Below are positions 9,570 through 18,200 of a stretch of DNA of 64,000 bases, in pieces. The number at the start of each line of letters is the position of its first letter. Positions within the stretch are counted from its first letter, which is position 1. Where the stretch lies: contig CALZZE010000003.1 of the NCBI GenBank assembly GCA_945830575.1, positions 1 through 64,000 on the forward strand, read 5' to 3'. The DNA is from an uncultured Subdoligranulum sp. (GTDB lineage: Bacteria > Bacillota > Clostridia > Oscillospirales > Ruminococcaceae). Under the pieces are notes generated by a model, which saw only the letters and a program-made list of their open reading frames with translations, was not told the DNA's origin and did not search any database. A program made the position numbers and the translations under genes.

Positions 9570-9989
9570 TTGGAATACATACTCAACTACAAAAAACTGA
9601 CCGAAACCGCCAAAGTGCCCACCCGCCGCTCCCCCTATGCGGTGGGGTACACGGTGTATGCCGACATCCCTGAGGAAACGGTGGAGATCCCCGCAAAGGG
9701 AATGCAGGCGGTGCACACCGGCATTGCGATGCGTCTGCCGCCCTACACCTTCGGAGGAATCTATGCCCTGCCGGAGCTGGCCTACCAGAAACGGCTGTAC
9801 CCCGGCAACTCGGTGGGAATTCTGGAGGAGGATTACAACGGGGAACTGTTCATCCTGCTGCGCAACGATTCCGACCAGCCGCAGACAGTGTCCCACGGCG
9901 AGGCCATCGCCCAGCTGGTGGTGCAGGGGTATGTTCCCACCCGCCTGAAAGAGGTGGACAGCTTCGTCTTTGTCGATGATGACGACTGA
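9570..9989 (+). CDS. dUTPase-like fold protein
   Basis: TTG start after AAAGGAGGAA; RSPYAVGYTVYAD and VGILEEDYNGEL resemble dUTPase motifs 1 and 3. Confidence 0.7.
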   Translation: MEYILNYKKLTETAKVPTRRSPYAVGYTVYADIPEETVEIPAKGMQAVHTGIAMRLPPYTFGGIYALPELAYQKRLYPGNSVGILEEDYNGELFILLRNDSDQPQTVSHGEAIAQLVVQGYVPTRLKEVDSFVFVDDDD

Positions 9990-10076
9990 GCCGCCGCCGG
10001 AATCCGCCTGATTTCCCGGCCTGTCCCCAGGTGACCGGCCGGGACTTTTTTGCGATTTTTTCCCAAAACGTGGCGT

Positions 10077-10113
10077 TTTTGTGCCTGTTTTGCCCCAGAA
10101 GGGCTGATATAAT
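10077..10113 (+). promoter_or_regulatory. 11-bp-period direct-repeat promoter (motif 1) ahead of the sigma factor
   Basis: TTTTGTGCC-TG-TTTTGCCCC-N11-TATAAT. Confidence 0.75.
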
Positions 10114-10145
10114 AGAGGCAAACAAGCGTCAGGAGGGCGGACAGA

Positions 10146-10655
10146 ATGGACGAGCAATGGGTGGAACGGCTGGTAGAGGAGAACCGAAGTGCCCTGCTGG
10201 CATACTTTAGGCGCCATGTGTCCGGTCGGGAGGACGCGGAGGACCTGCTGCAGGAGGTGTTTCTCTCCTGCTACCGTCACCGGGAAAGCTTTGACCCGGC
10301 CCGATGCAGCGAGAAAGCCTGGCTGTATGTTATCGCCAAAAACCGTCTGCGGCAGTATTACCGGGACACAAAACAGACCGTCAGTCTGGATGAAATGTCG
10401 GAAAATGGCGCCGAGCCGGCGGACAGCACCGCACAGGAGGCCGCCGGTCTGATGGAATGCCGTGACGCGGTGGCAAGGCTGCTGCTGACGCTGGACGAGC
10501 GCAGCCGAACCGTGCTGGTGCTGCGGTATTTCGAGGGACTGGATTCCCAGCAGGTGGCCGAGCGCATGGGGCTGTCACCGGTGAATGTCCGGGTCATCCA
10601 GAGCCGGGCGCTGAACGCCCTGCGGGAGCAGGCGGAACAGATGCATCTGCGCTGA
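10146..10655 (+). CDS. Sigma-70 family (ECF-like) RNA polymerase sigma factor
   Basis: EDAEDLLQEVFLSCYRHRESFD...AWLYVIAKNRLRQYYRD (region 2) and VLVLRYFEGLDSQQVAERMGLSPVNVRVIQSRALNALRE (region 4). Confidence 0.9.
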   Translation: MDEQWVERLVEENRSALLAYFRRHVSGREDAEDLLQEVFLSCYRHRESFDPARCSEKAWLYVIAKNRLRQYYRDTKQTVSLDEMSENGAEPADSTAQEAAGLMECRDAVARLLLTLDERSRTVLVLRYFEGLDSQQVAERMGLSPVNVRVIQSRALNALREQAEQMHLR

Positions 10656-10771
10656 ACAGGGAACACCAACAGCCGCACCGCTGCGGCTGTTTTCCTATGC
10701 CGCTTGACTTGTGCGTATAAAAGCGATACAATAAAAATCACGATTTTCTGGCAGGAAGGAGCGTCTTTCTC

Positions 10772-12055
10772 ATGAGAGACATTATCTGCGAGTCAACGAT
10801 GTTTTACGGGGTGGACGAGCATCGAATCAACACCTACCGCATCCTGTTCCGCATGAAGGACGCCGTGAACGGCCGCCTGTTACAGCTGGCCGCCGCACAG
10901 ACGCTCAAGCGGTACCCTTACTATGCGGTGCGCTGCGTCAGCGACGGGAAGGAATATCTGCTGGAACCCAACAACGAGCCGTTTGCGGTGCGCCGCACCC
11001 CCGACCCGCTGCCGCTGGGCGGCGAGGAATCCGGCGGGTATCTGCTGGCAGTGACCTATTGGGAGGACAAAATCTGGCTCGACGGATTCCACGGTCTGAC
11101 GGACGGCACCGGCGCGCTGAATTTTGGCCGCACACTGCTGTACTATTACTGCCGGGAGGCCTATGACCCGAACCTGCCCTCCGATGGCGTGCGGGTCAAC
11201 GAGGATGGCCCCATCCCGGCGGAGGAGTGGGACAACCCCTACACCAGAATCATGAGCGGGGAGACCGTTCTGCCCGATGAAACGGACATTCTCATTCAAA
11301 CCAGGCCGGATACCTCCCGCAAGCCGCTGAGCTTCTTCGAGGACCCCCGCCTGACCTTCACCGAGCCCTATTATTATGACCTGCGCATCCCGGAGCGGGA
11401 GCTGATGCAGTATTGCCGGGCGCAGGACGGCACCCCCGGCGTGGTGCTGTCGCTGCTGATGGCCCGCGCCATCGACCGGCTGAATCCGGACAGCGACCGT
11501 CCCATCGTCACCGGCATGGCGATCAACCTGCGCCCTGCGCTGGGCGCGCCGCTGTACAAAGGCTCCACGCTGGGGCTGGCTCTGCTGCCCTATGCCGGAC
11601 GTATCAAGCAAAAGCCCTTTGACGTGCAGGCCACCATCTGCCGGGGGCGGCTGCTGCTGGCCTCCGACCATGAACGGCTGCAGGCTGGCGTGAAGGCTTC
11701 CACCCAGTTGTACCGGGCCATCGACGCCCAACCCACGCTGGAGAAAAAGAAGGAGCTGGTGCGTAATGTGGTGGCCCGCTACCACGGCAGCGCCACCTTC
11801 AATCTGAGTTATGTCGGCCCGGCCAAGCTGGCTGCCATGGACCCCTACGTGGAGGAGCTGCAAATGCAAAACGACAGCCCCGGCATTACGGTGGAGGTGG
11901 TGGCGGCACACGGCAGCTTCTTTTTGGAAATCGTGCAGGACTGGAAGGAGACCCTGTACGTGGATGCCTTCTGCGAGGAGCTGACCGCCCACGGCATCGG
12001 CTATGAACTGCTTTCCCATGGCGAGCATCACGTACCGGCCATTCAGCTGCCGTGA
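10772..12055 (+). CDS. Condensation/acyltransferase superfamily protein (CoA-dependent acyltransferase fold)
   Basis: HGLTDGTGALNFGRTLL carries an HxxxDG-like motif; 427 aa; sigma-A promoter TTGACT-N17-TACAAT. Confidence 0.7.
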   Translation: MRDIICESTMFYGVDEHRINTYRILFRMKDAVNGRLLQLAAAQTLKRYPYYAVRCVSDGKEYLLEPNNEPFAVRRTPDPLPLGGEESGGYLLAVTYWEDKIWLDGFHGLTDGTGALNFGRTLLYYYCREAYDPNLPSDGVRVNEDGPIPAEEWDNPYTRIMSGETVLPDETDILIQTRPDTSRKPLSFFEDPRLTFTEPYYYDLRIPERELMQYCRAQDGTPGVVLSLLMARAIDRLNPDSDRPIVTGMAINLRPALGAPLYKGSTLGLALLPYAGRIKQKPFDVQATICRGRLLLASDHERLQAGVKASTQLYRAIDAQPTLEKKKELVRNVVARYHGSATFNLSYVGPAKLAAMDPYVEELQMQNDSPGITVEVVAAHGSFFLEIVQDWKETLYVDAFCEELTAHGIGYELLSHGEHHVPAIQLP

Positions 12056-12071
12056 ATAGGCGAATCACCGC

Positions 12072-12929
12072 TTATCTGCCGGTTTCCGGGGTCTGGCTCT
12101 TTTGCTGTACGAAGTTTTCCAGTGCGCCGGTTTCCCGCTCGGCCCAGGAATACTGGGTCATAAACTCCCCGTTGTAGCTCCGCATGGCCTCCGGGTCGGA
12201 TTTCATCAGGCGGTAATAGTCGCAGTCCAGAAGCTCGGTGTTCACCGCGATGTTGTTGTACCGCTTGGAGACGACCCCGTTGGCCCCGGCCTGCTGCAGT
12301 GCCTCCATCATGGAGGAAAGAATTTTTTGCATATACTGGCACTTTTTGGTGTCATACGGCTCGTCCTCAAACAGGACGGCCGCCAGCTCCCGCACGGTGC
12401 AGGCCGCACCGCTGCGGTACACCAGATAGGCAAAGGCCTCCTTGGCCTTGCTGCGGGAAAAATGCAGTGTCTGCCCGTTGGGCGCGAACACATCAAAGTT
12501 GCCAAGGCAGCGCACCCGCAGCAACGCCGGTACGCGGGGATAGCGCAGGTCTGACAGTTCCTTCTCGATTTTGGCCCTGTTCACCGGCTTGAGAATGTAG
12601 CCGCTGGCGTGCAGCGCCATGGCATCCCCGGTATACTGGTCGTACCCGGTGACGAAAATCAGGTTGACGGCAGGGTTTTGCGAGCGCAGCGCCTCCGCAA
12701 GCTCCACGCCGCTCAGCCCCCGCATCTGGATGTCCAGAAAGGCAACGTCCACCGGATTGTCCCGCACATAAGCCATCACCTTCTCCGGCTTGGCAAAGGC
12801 CATGATCTGGGCCTGGGGGCGGACGCTTTTGATGGTGCGTACCAGCAATTCAAGAGCCAGCGGCTCATCATCCACCGCGACAACGCGCAGCGGGGTGTTG
12901 TCCGTGGTGGCAGTATCAGGCAGATTCAT
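12072..12929 (-). CDS. Response regulator of SAPR type (REC + SARP-like winged helix, BTAD-like)
   Basis: RVVAVDDEPLALELL...VAFLDIQM...ILKPV (REC), then LLRVRCLGNFDVFAPNGQTLHFSRSKAKEAFAYLVYRSGAACTVRELAAVLFEDEP (SARP-like wHTH). Confidence 0.85.
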   Translation of the reverse strand: MNLPDTATTDNTPLRVVAVDDEPLALELLVRTIKSVRPQAQIMAFAKPEKVMAYVRDNPVDVAFLDIQMRGLSGVELAEALRSQNPAVNLIFVTGYDQYTGDAMALHASGYILKPVNRAKIEKELSDLRYPRVPALLRVRCLGNFDVFAPNGQTLHFSRSKAKEAFAYLVYRSGAACTVRELAAVLFEDEPYDTKKCQYMQKILSSMMEALQQAGANGVVSKRYNNIAVNTELLDCDYYRLMKSDPEAMRSYNGEFMTQYSWAERETGALENFVQQKSQTPETGR

Positions 12930-12959
12930 CTGAATACCTCCCGTTGATGTTTTGTATTT

Positions 12960-12996
12960 ATTATAGCAGACAGAATAGTACAACATAGTGACAAAA
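12960..12996 (-). promoter_or_regulatory. 11-bp-period direct-repeat promoter (motif 1) of the response regulator gene
   Basis: Reverse strand: TTTTGTCAC-TA-TGTTGTACT-N11-TATAAT. Confidence 0.7.
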
Positions 12997-13080
12997 TGCG
13001 GGGGCTTGGGCGATTCCGGAAAAAATCTTTTTGCAGAGGTCCCAGTCTTGCTCACCATTCCATGCCGGAGGCGGTTGCCA

Positions 13081-14891
13081 TGAAACAGAAACTATTGTCC
13101 ATGCTGCCCGCAGCGGCGGTGGTTGCCCTGCTGGCCCTTGTGGTGGCCGTGCGCAGCGCGACCACCAGCCAGTCCATCCGCAGCTTTGTGGTCGGGCCGG
13201 ACTACTCCGCCGAGTACAGCACCGACGGGCAGCACTGGTACCCGCTGACCGCGGCGGACAGCGCCCCTGATGCCAATGATGACGTTCTGTATCTGCGGGG
13301 ACATTTTCTGCGGGATTGCCCGGAGGGCGTGCCGCTGAGCTTTTACCTTAACCACCTGTTTTTTACCATGGAGGTGAACGGCGAGATCGTCATTTCCTAC
13401 CTGCCGGACGGGGACGGCCCCTTCCCGGAGGGAGACCTGTGCGGTTCCCAGTGGTACAGCGTGCTTTCCCCCGGCATCACCACGGCGGATGAGGTGACCT
13501 TCACGCTGGTGGACACCCACAGCGTTGGCAGCCGGGTGGCCTACCGGGATTTTTTGAAGTATATGTTTGTCGGCAGGCTGGAGAATGTCAAGAGCTATCT
13601 GACGCCGATGTGGCAGGGCTGGCGGGTGATGGGCATTGTGCTCATTGCCAGCGGCGTGGCGCTGCTGGGTATGGCACTGGCGGCGATGTTTGCCAACCTG
13701 CCGCTGGACAGATGGCTGGGACGGCTGAGCATCGTGACGCTGTTCGCGGGAATCTGGCTGCTGTTTGACACCATCGATGTGCAGCTGTGGAGCGACCGCA
13801 TCGTGATGAACACGGCGCTGGTGCTGGTCAGCCGGATGGGCGTTGCCTTTGGGCTGGGGCTGTGCATCAATGTTTCGGTGGAGGCGGCATCCCTGCGATG
13901 GCAGAAAACCGCCCGGATCGCCTCCGGCGTTTTAGGGGCCGGCACCGGGCTGCTGGCGTTGCTGGTGGTCTGCAATGTGATGACGCTGTGCGGCGCGGAG
14001 CCCTGGTGGAGCGCGCTGTGGACGCTGTGCGGTCTGGTGATGATGGGCTGCCTGGCGGCGGCGCTGCGCCGGAAGGTGACGGTGGATGCCGTTGCCCTGT
14101 CGCTGCTGCTGCTGAGCTGGCTGGCGGACCTGCTCAATACGGTGTGGCTGTGGTGGCCGGACGGTGTGGCCGCCAAGGTGTGCATGGCGCTGGTTCTGCT
14201 GGTGGAGATGCTGGTGGGCATGCACGGCGTTTTCAAAAATTATGAGGCGGCCAGCCGGGCCATGGAGATGGAACGGGAGCTGCAAAGCAGCCGGATGCGC
14301 ATCACGCTCAGCCAGATTCAGCCGCATTTCCTGTACAACTCGCTGACGGTGATTCAGTCCCTCTGCGGCATCGACCCGGCGGCGGCAGAAAATGCCGTAA
14401 ACGAATTTGCGGAATATCTGCGGGGCAACATGAACTCGCTGACACAGGAAAAGCCCATCTCCTTTTCCAAAGAGCTGGACCACACCAGACACTATCTGGC
14501 GCTGGAGCAGCTGCGCTTTGGTGACCAGCTGCAGGTGGAATACGACCTTGGCCCCACCGGGTTCCAGCTGCCTGCACTCAGCCTGCAGCCTCTGGTGGAA
14601 AACGCCATCCGCCACGGTGTACGCGCCAAGACCGATGACGCAGGCACGGTGCGCATCGTCACACGGGAAACGCCGGTATTTTACGAGGCGGTGGTCATTG
14701 ATGATGGCCCCGGCTTTGACCCGTCCGCTGTGCCGCAGGACGGCACCCATGTGGGCATCACGAATGTGCGCCGCCGGATGCAGATGATGTGCGGCGGCGA
14801 GCTGGTGATCGAATCCGCGCCGGGCGCGGGCACGCAGGCGACGCTGCGCGTCCCCAAACAGGCCGCTATGCCGGAAGAATCTGCTATTTGA
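13081..14891 (+). CDS. LytS/YehU-type membrane sensor histidine kinase
   Basis: LSQIQPHFLYNSLTVIQSLC (H box), LQPLVENAIRHGV (N box), GITNVRRRMQMM; multi-TM N-terminus; divergent from the regulator gene. Confidence 0.9.
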
Positions 14892-14910
14892 GAAATTTTT
14901 TGAAAAATTC

Positions 14911-14940
14911 TGTAACACATCCCCCTTCTGCTGCATATAT
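14911..14940 (+). promoter_or_regulatory. TGTAACA promoter motif (motif 2)
   Basis: TGTAACA-N15-GCATATAT upstream of 14975. Confidence 0.65.
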
Positions 14941-14974
14941 CTTTATAGAGAGACTTGAGGAAAAAGGTGATGGT

Positions 14975-15178
14975 ATGATGACAGAACGGGACGTGGAACG
15001 AATGCTGGAAACCGCTGCGGAAAGCAGCGGGATGCCGGGCTGGAATGACCGGCTGCAATGGCTGGTGGACGCCACGCTGGCGGGCTGCCGTGGGGGTCTG
15101 GCGCTGGAGGATGCGTTTCTGGACGAGGTCGCGGCGGGAAAGGGCATCCCCGACTTCCCAAAGGCCACGAAGCTATAA
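14975..15178 (+). CDS. Small protein, possible leader-peptide-type precursor
   Basis: MMTERDVERMLETAAES...GLALEDAFLDEVAAGKGIPDFPKATKL; RBS and motif 2 upstream. Confidence 0.6.
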   Translation: MMTERDVERMLETAAESSGMPGWNDRLQWLVDATLAGCRGGLALEDAFLDEVAAGKGIPDFPKATKL

Positions 15179-15196
15179 TATATAAAGCAAAAAGAA

Positions 15197-15228
15197 CCCC
15201 CTGCCGTGCATCTTTGCACGGCAGGGGG
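15197..15228. terminator. Bidirectional rho-independent terminator
   Basis: CCCCCTGCCGTGCATCTTTGCACGGCAGGGGG perfect hairpin between convergent genes. Confidence 0.85.
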
Positions 15229-15246
15229 CAATTTTGTCAGGAGACG

Positions 15247-18200
15247 TTATTTGCGGCGGCGCTTGCGGATCACGAGGAGAACAAGGCCCGCCAGAGAAAT
15301 GCCCAGCAGCGTCACCCACAGCAGCAGGGGGCTGTCATCGCTGGTACGGGGGATGGCTCCAGTCGCCTTGGCTGTGGGGGTGTCGTCCACGCCCCAGGTG
15401 CCGTTGCGGATGGCCTCCCCGATTTCGGGATGCTCGCTGTGAGGGGCGGCGCTCCAGCCTGCCGCGAAGGGGGACAGGCTGCTCACCGTCACCTGCACCT
15501 CCCGCTCGGAAATCACCGTCACGGCGGGGAACTCAATGCTGCCCGCATCGCCCTCCATGCTGTCGATGGTGCGCATGTGCGCGACCACGATGGCCTGCTG
15601 CCGGGCGTTCACGCCCTCAGGCAGGGTCAGCGTCACCGTCACAGGCTCGGCCAGTTCGCCGTCCACGGGCTGCCACTGGCCGTTGTTCTGCCGCATTTGC
15701 AGCTGGACGCTGTACAGGGCGCTGCCCTCCAGCGCCAGACGGCCGGCCAGCGCGTCGTGCAGAGCGGTCTGTGCCTGCTGGACGGTCATGCCCTCCGGCA
15801 AATCGTCGTCACGCAGGCCGGACTGGGCCTGTACGCGGGAATCGCTGGTCTGGGCGGCGGTGACGTCCTCAAACACAGCGGTGAGAGTGCGGGAGGCGGT
15901 GAGGGTCAGCGTCAGCGGGGCATCGGCGCTCACGATCGCGCCGTTTTCCTGCCAGCCCACAAACCGCTTGCCTGCGGCGGGCGTGACCGAGAGGGTCAGC
16001 ACTGCGTCGTCCGGGGCGGTGGAAACCGTGCCGTCGCTGATGGTCTGCGTGTCGGAGACACCCTCCACCTGCACGGTGCCCTGTGCAGGGTCAGCGTTGA
16101 GGGTGAGCAGATGGCTGCCCGCGTCCTCAAACACCGCCGTGAAGGTGCGGTGGTCCTCCGCGCAGTCGGTGCACTGGATATGGAGGGGATTGTCGGTGGA
16201 AACGATGACACCGTTTTCCTGCCAGCCCGCAAAGCGGAAACCGTCTGCGGCGGTGGCGGTCAGGTCGGTGGAGGCTCCCTGAATCAGACCCTTATCTCCG
16301 GCAGTGGTGCCGGTGAGGGGACGGGCCACCTCGGTGCCGATGTGCTGGAAGGCCGGGTCCTTGTCCGGGTTTTCCAGCATCAGGGTGCCATGGGCTGTTA
16401 CGCTGTCGATGCCGCCATCCGCATCGGTGGTGAGGTACAGCAGCAGATAGCGGTGGTCTGCCATGGCTGCCGTCACATCCAGCGTGGTTGTGTATCTATG
16501 CTCGCTCCATTGATTGTCGCCCAGGTCGTTGCTGTCTGTCAGCTGCCTGTCGCTGCCCAGTGCGGAGAAATCCAGCACGAGCTGGGGTGTTTCGCTGGAA
16601 TCCGGTTCACCGTCCCCGTCATAGGCGATCTGCATCAGCTTGAGATCAGCGAACTTCACCGGTACTGTGGATTCATTGGTAATGGTCAGGTCCACCAGCC
16701 TGCGGTCTCCGTAGGAGAACAACTCGCCCGACAGGGTCAGCATCGGCTGATCCATCTGTACCTGAGCGCTGCCGTAGGGAACCGTGTCTTCATCCGCCAG
16801 TGCCGCCGGGAATGTTTCGTTATAGGACGCCTGCACATGGATGGTGTGTGCCCCGTTTGTCCAGCAATTCAAAGCGGTGAAGGTGGTCAGCGTGAGCCAC
16901 TGGCTTTCACCGGGAGCCAGCGCCGGGGACAAACCATAGGCCACCGTGCCGTATTGTCCGGATTCATTGTTCAGATGGATGAGATCCCCATGTTCATCCT
17001 GCGCCTTCAGCCATACCTGATCCTCGGTCTGGCCGCCGTTGTTGGTGATGAGAACCTGCAGCTCCACGCCTGTCTGACCGCGCTTGACCACCGCCATCGG
17101 CAGATATACCTCCTCGGCGGTCAGATCACGGTCAAGCTCCTTGTGCCACTGGCGCACATCACACTGGCTCACTGTGCCGGTGGCATCCGCCGTCACATCG
17201 GCGTTGTACACAAGGCTCAGTCCGCTCAGGCTGTTCAGATTGCTGCCCGGATGGGTCAGCACCGCGAACCCGCCCACCGTGCTGGTATCAGACAGCTGGT
17301 ATTCCTGCGCGGTGTGGATGGTGAAGGGCAGATTTTCCGTATCATAGAAGAACTGGTTTTTCACCACGTTGGCGGCGTTGCCCTGTTCATCCACGCGATG
17401 CACCAGCGTGATGAGATTGCCGCAGTGATTGGTGCTTTCCGGCAGTACCGACAGGGCATAGCTACCCTGCCCGGAGCCAATGTGCAGCTCGGTGCCATCG
17501 GTATTTTTGGCGGTTTCAGCGGTCAAAGTGCCATCCTCGTTCATTACCACCCGCACCAGCCGCCCGGCGCTGACCAGATACAGGCAGTTGCCGGAAACAT
17601 ACACATGCTCCAGCAGGTTCTGGCTTTCCGTTTCGCTGAGGATGCCGGTGTCGATGGGCAGTGCACACTCCATGCCCCGTACACCCTTGCCATTGCTGTC
17701 ATAGGCGCGCAGGCGCAGGCCGGTACCACTCCAGCTCACCCGCAGCAGACAGGGCTGGCCTTCGCCCACAAGCCCGGTGCTGAGCATGGAATTTTTGATG
17801 GTGCCGATGCGTGTGATGCCGGCCTCATCGCCGTTCCAGCGGCGCAGGGTGCCGGTATTGGCCTTGGAGGTGAAGGCTTTGCTTTCGATCCACATGGGAT
17901 TGCAGAGATTGCCCACACCCGCCGCCTGCGGGCTGTGGCAGTAGGTGCCGTCCGGTTCCCGCACCTGCTGGTCAAACAGGACCTCGCCGGTGCTCAGATT
18001 CAGTGTGATGCCCCGCACGCCGGTGGTGGCGGCGCGCTGCTCCAGCGTGTCGCCCTTGTCAAAATCGCCGGTGATGAGGGTGATGTACACATTGTCCTGG
18101 CTGGCGGCATCGGTGTTCTGGGTGGCATTGGCGGTCACGGCGTAGCTGAACACATCCGGGGTGTTCAGCACGTGCACATCGCCCTCCAAAGAGCCGTCTT

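Noticed and set aside
13028-13072. Candidate tenth direct-repeat promoter upstream of the histidine kinase (GAGGTCCC-AG-TCTTGCTCA)
   Set aside because: Spacing is suggestive but there is no -10 at +11
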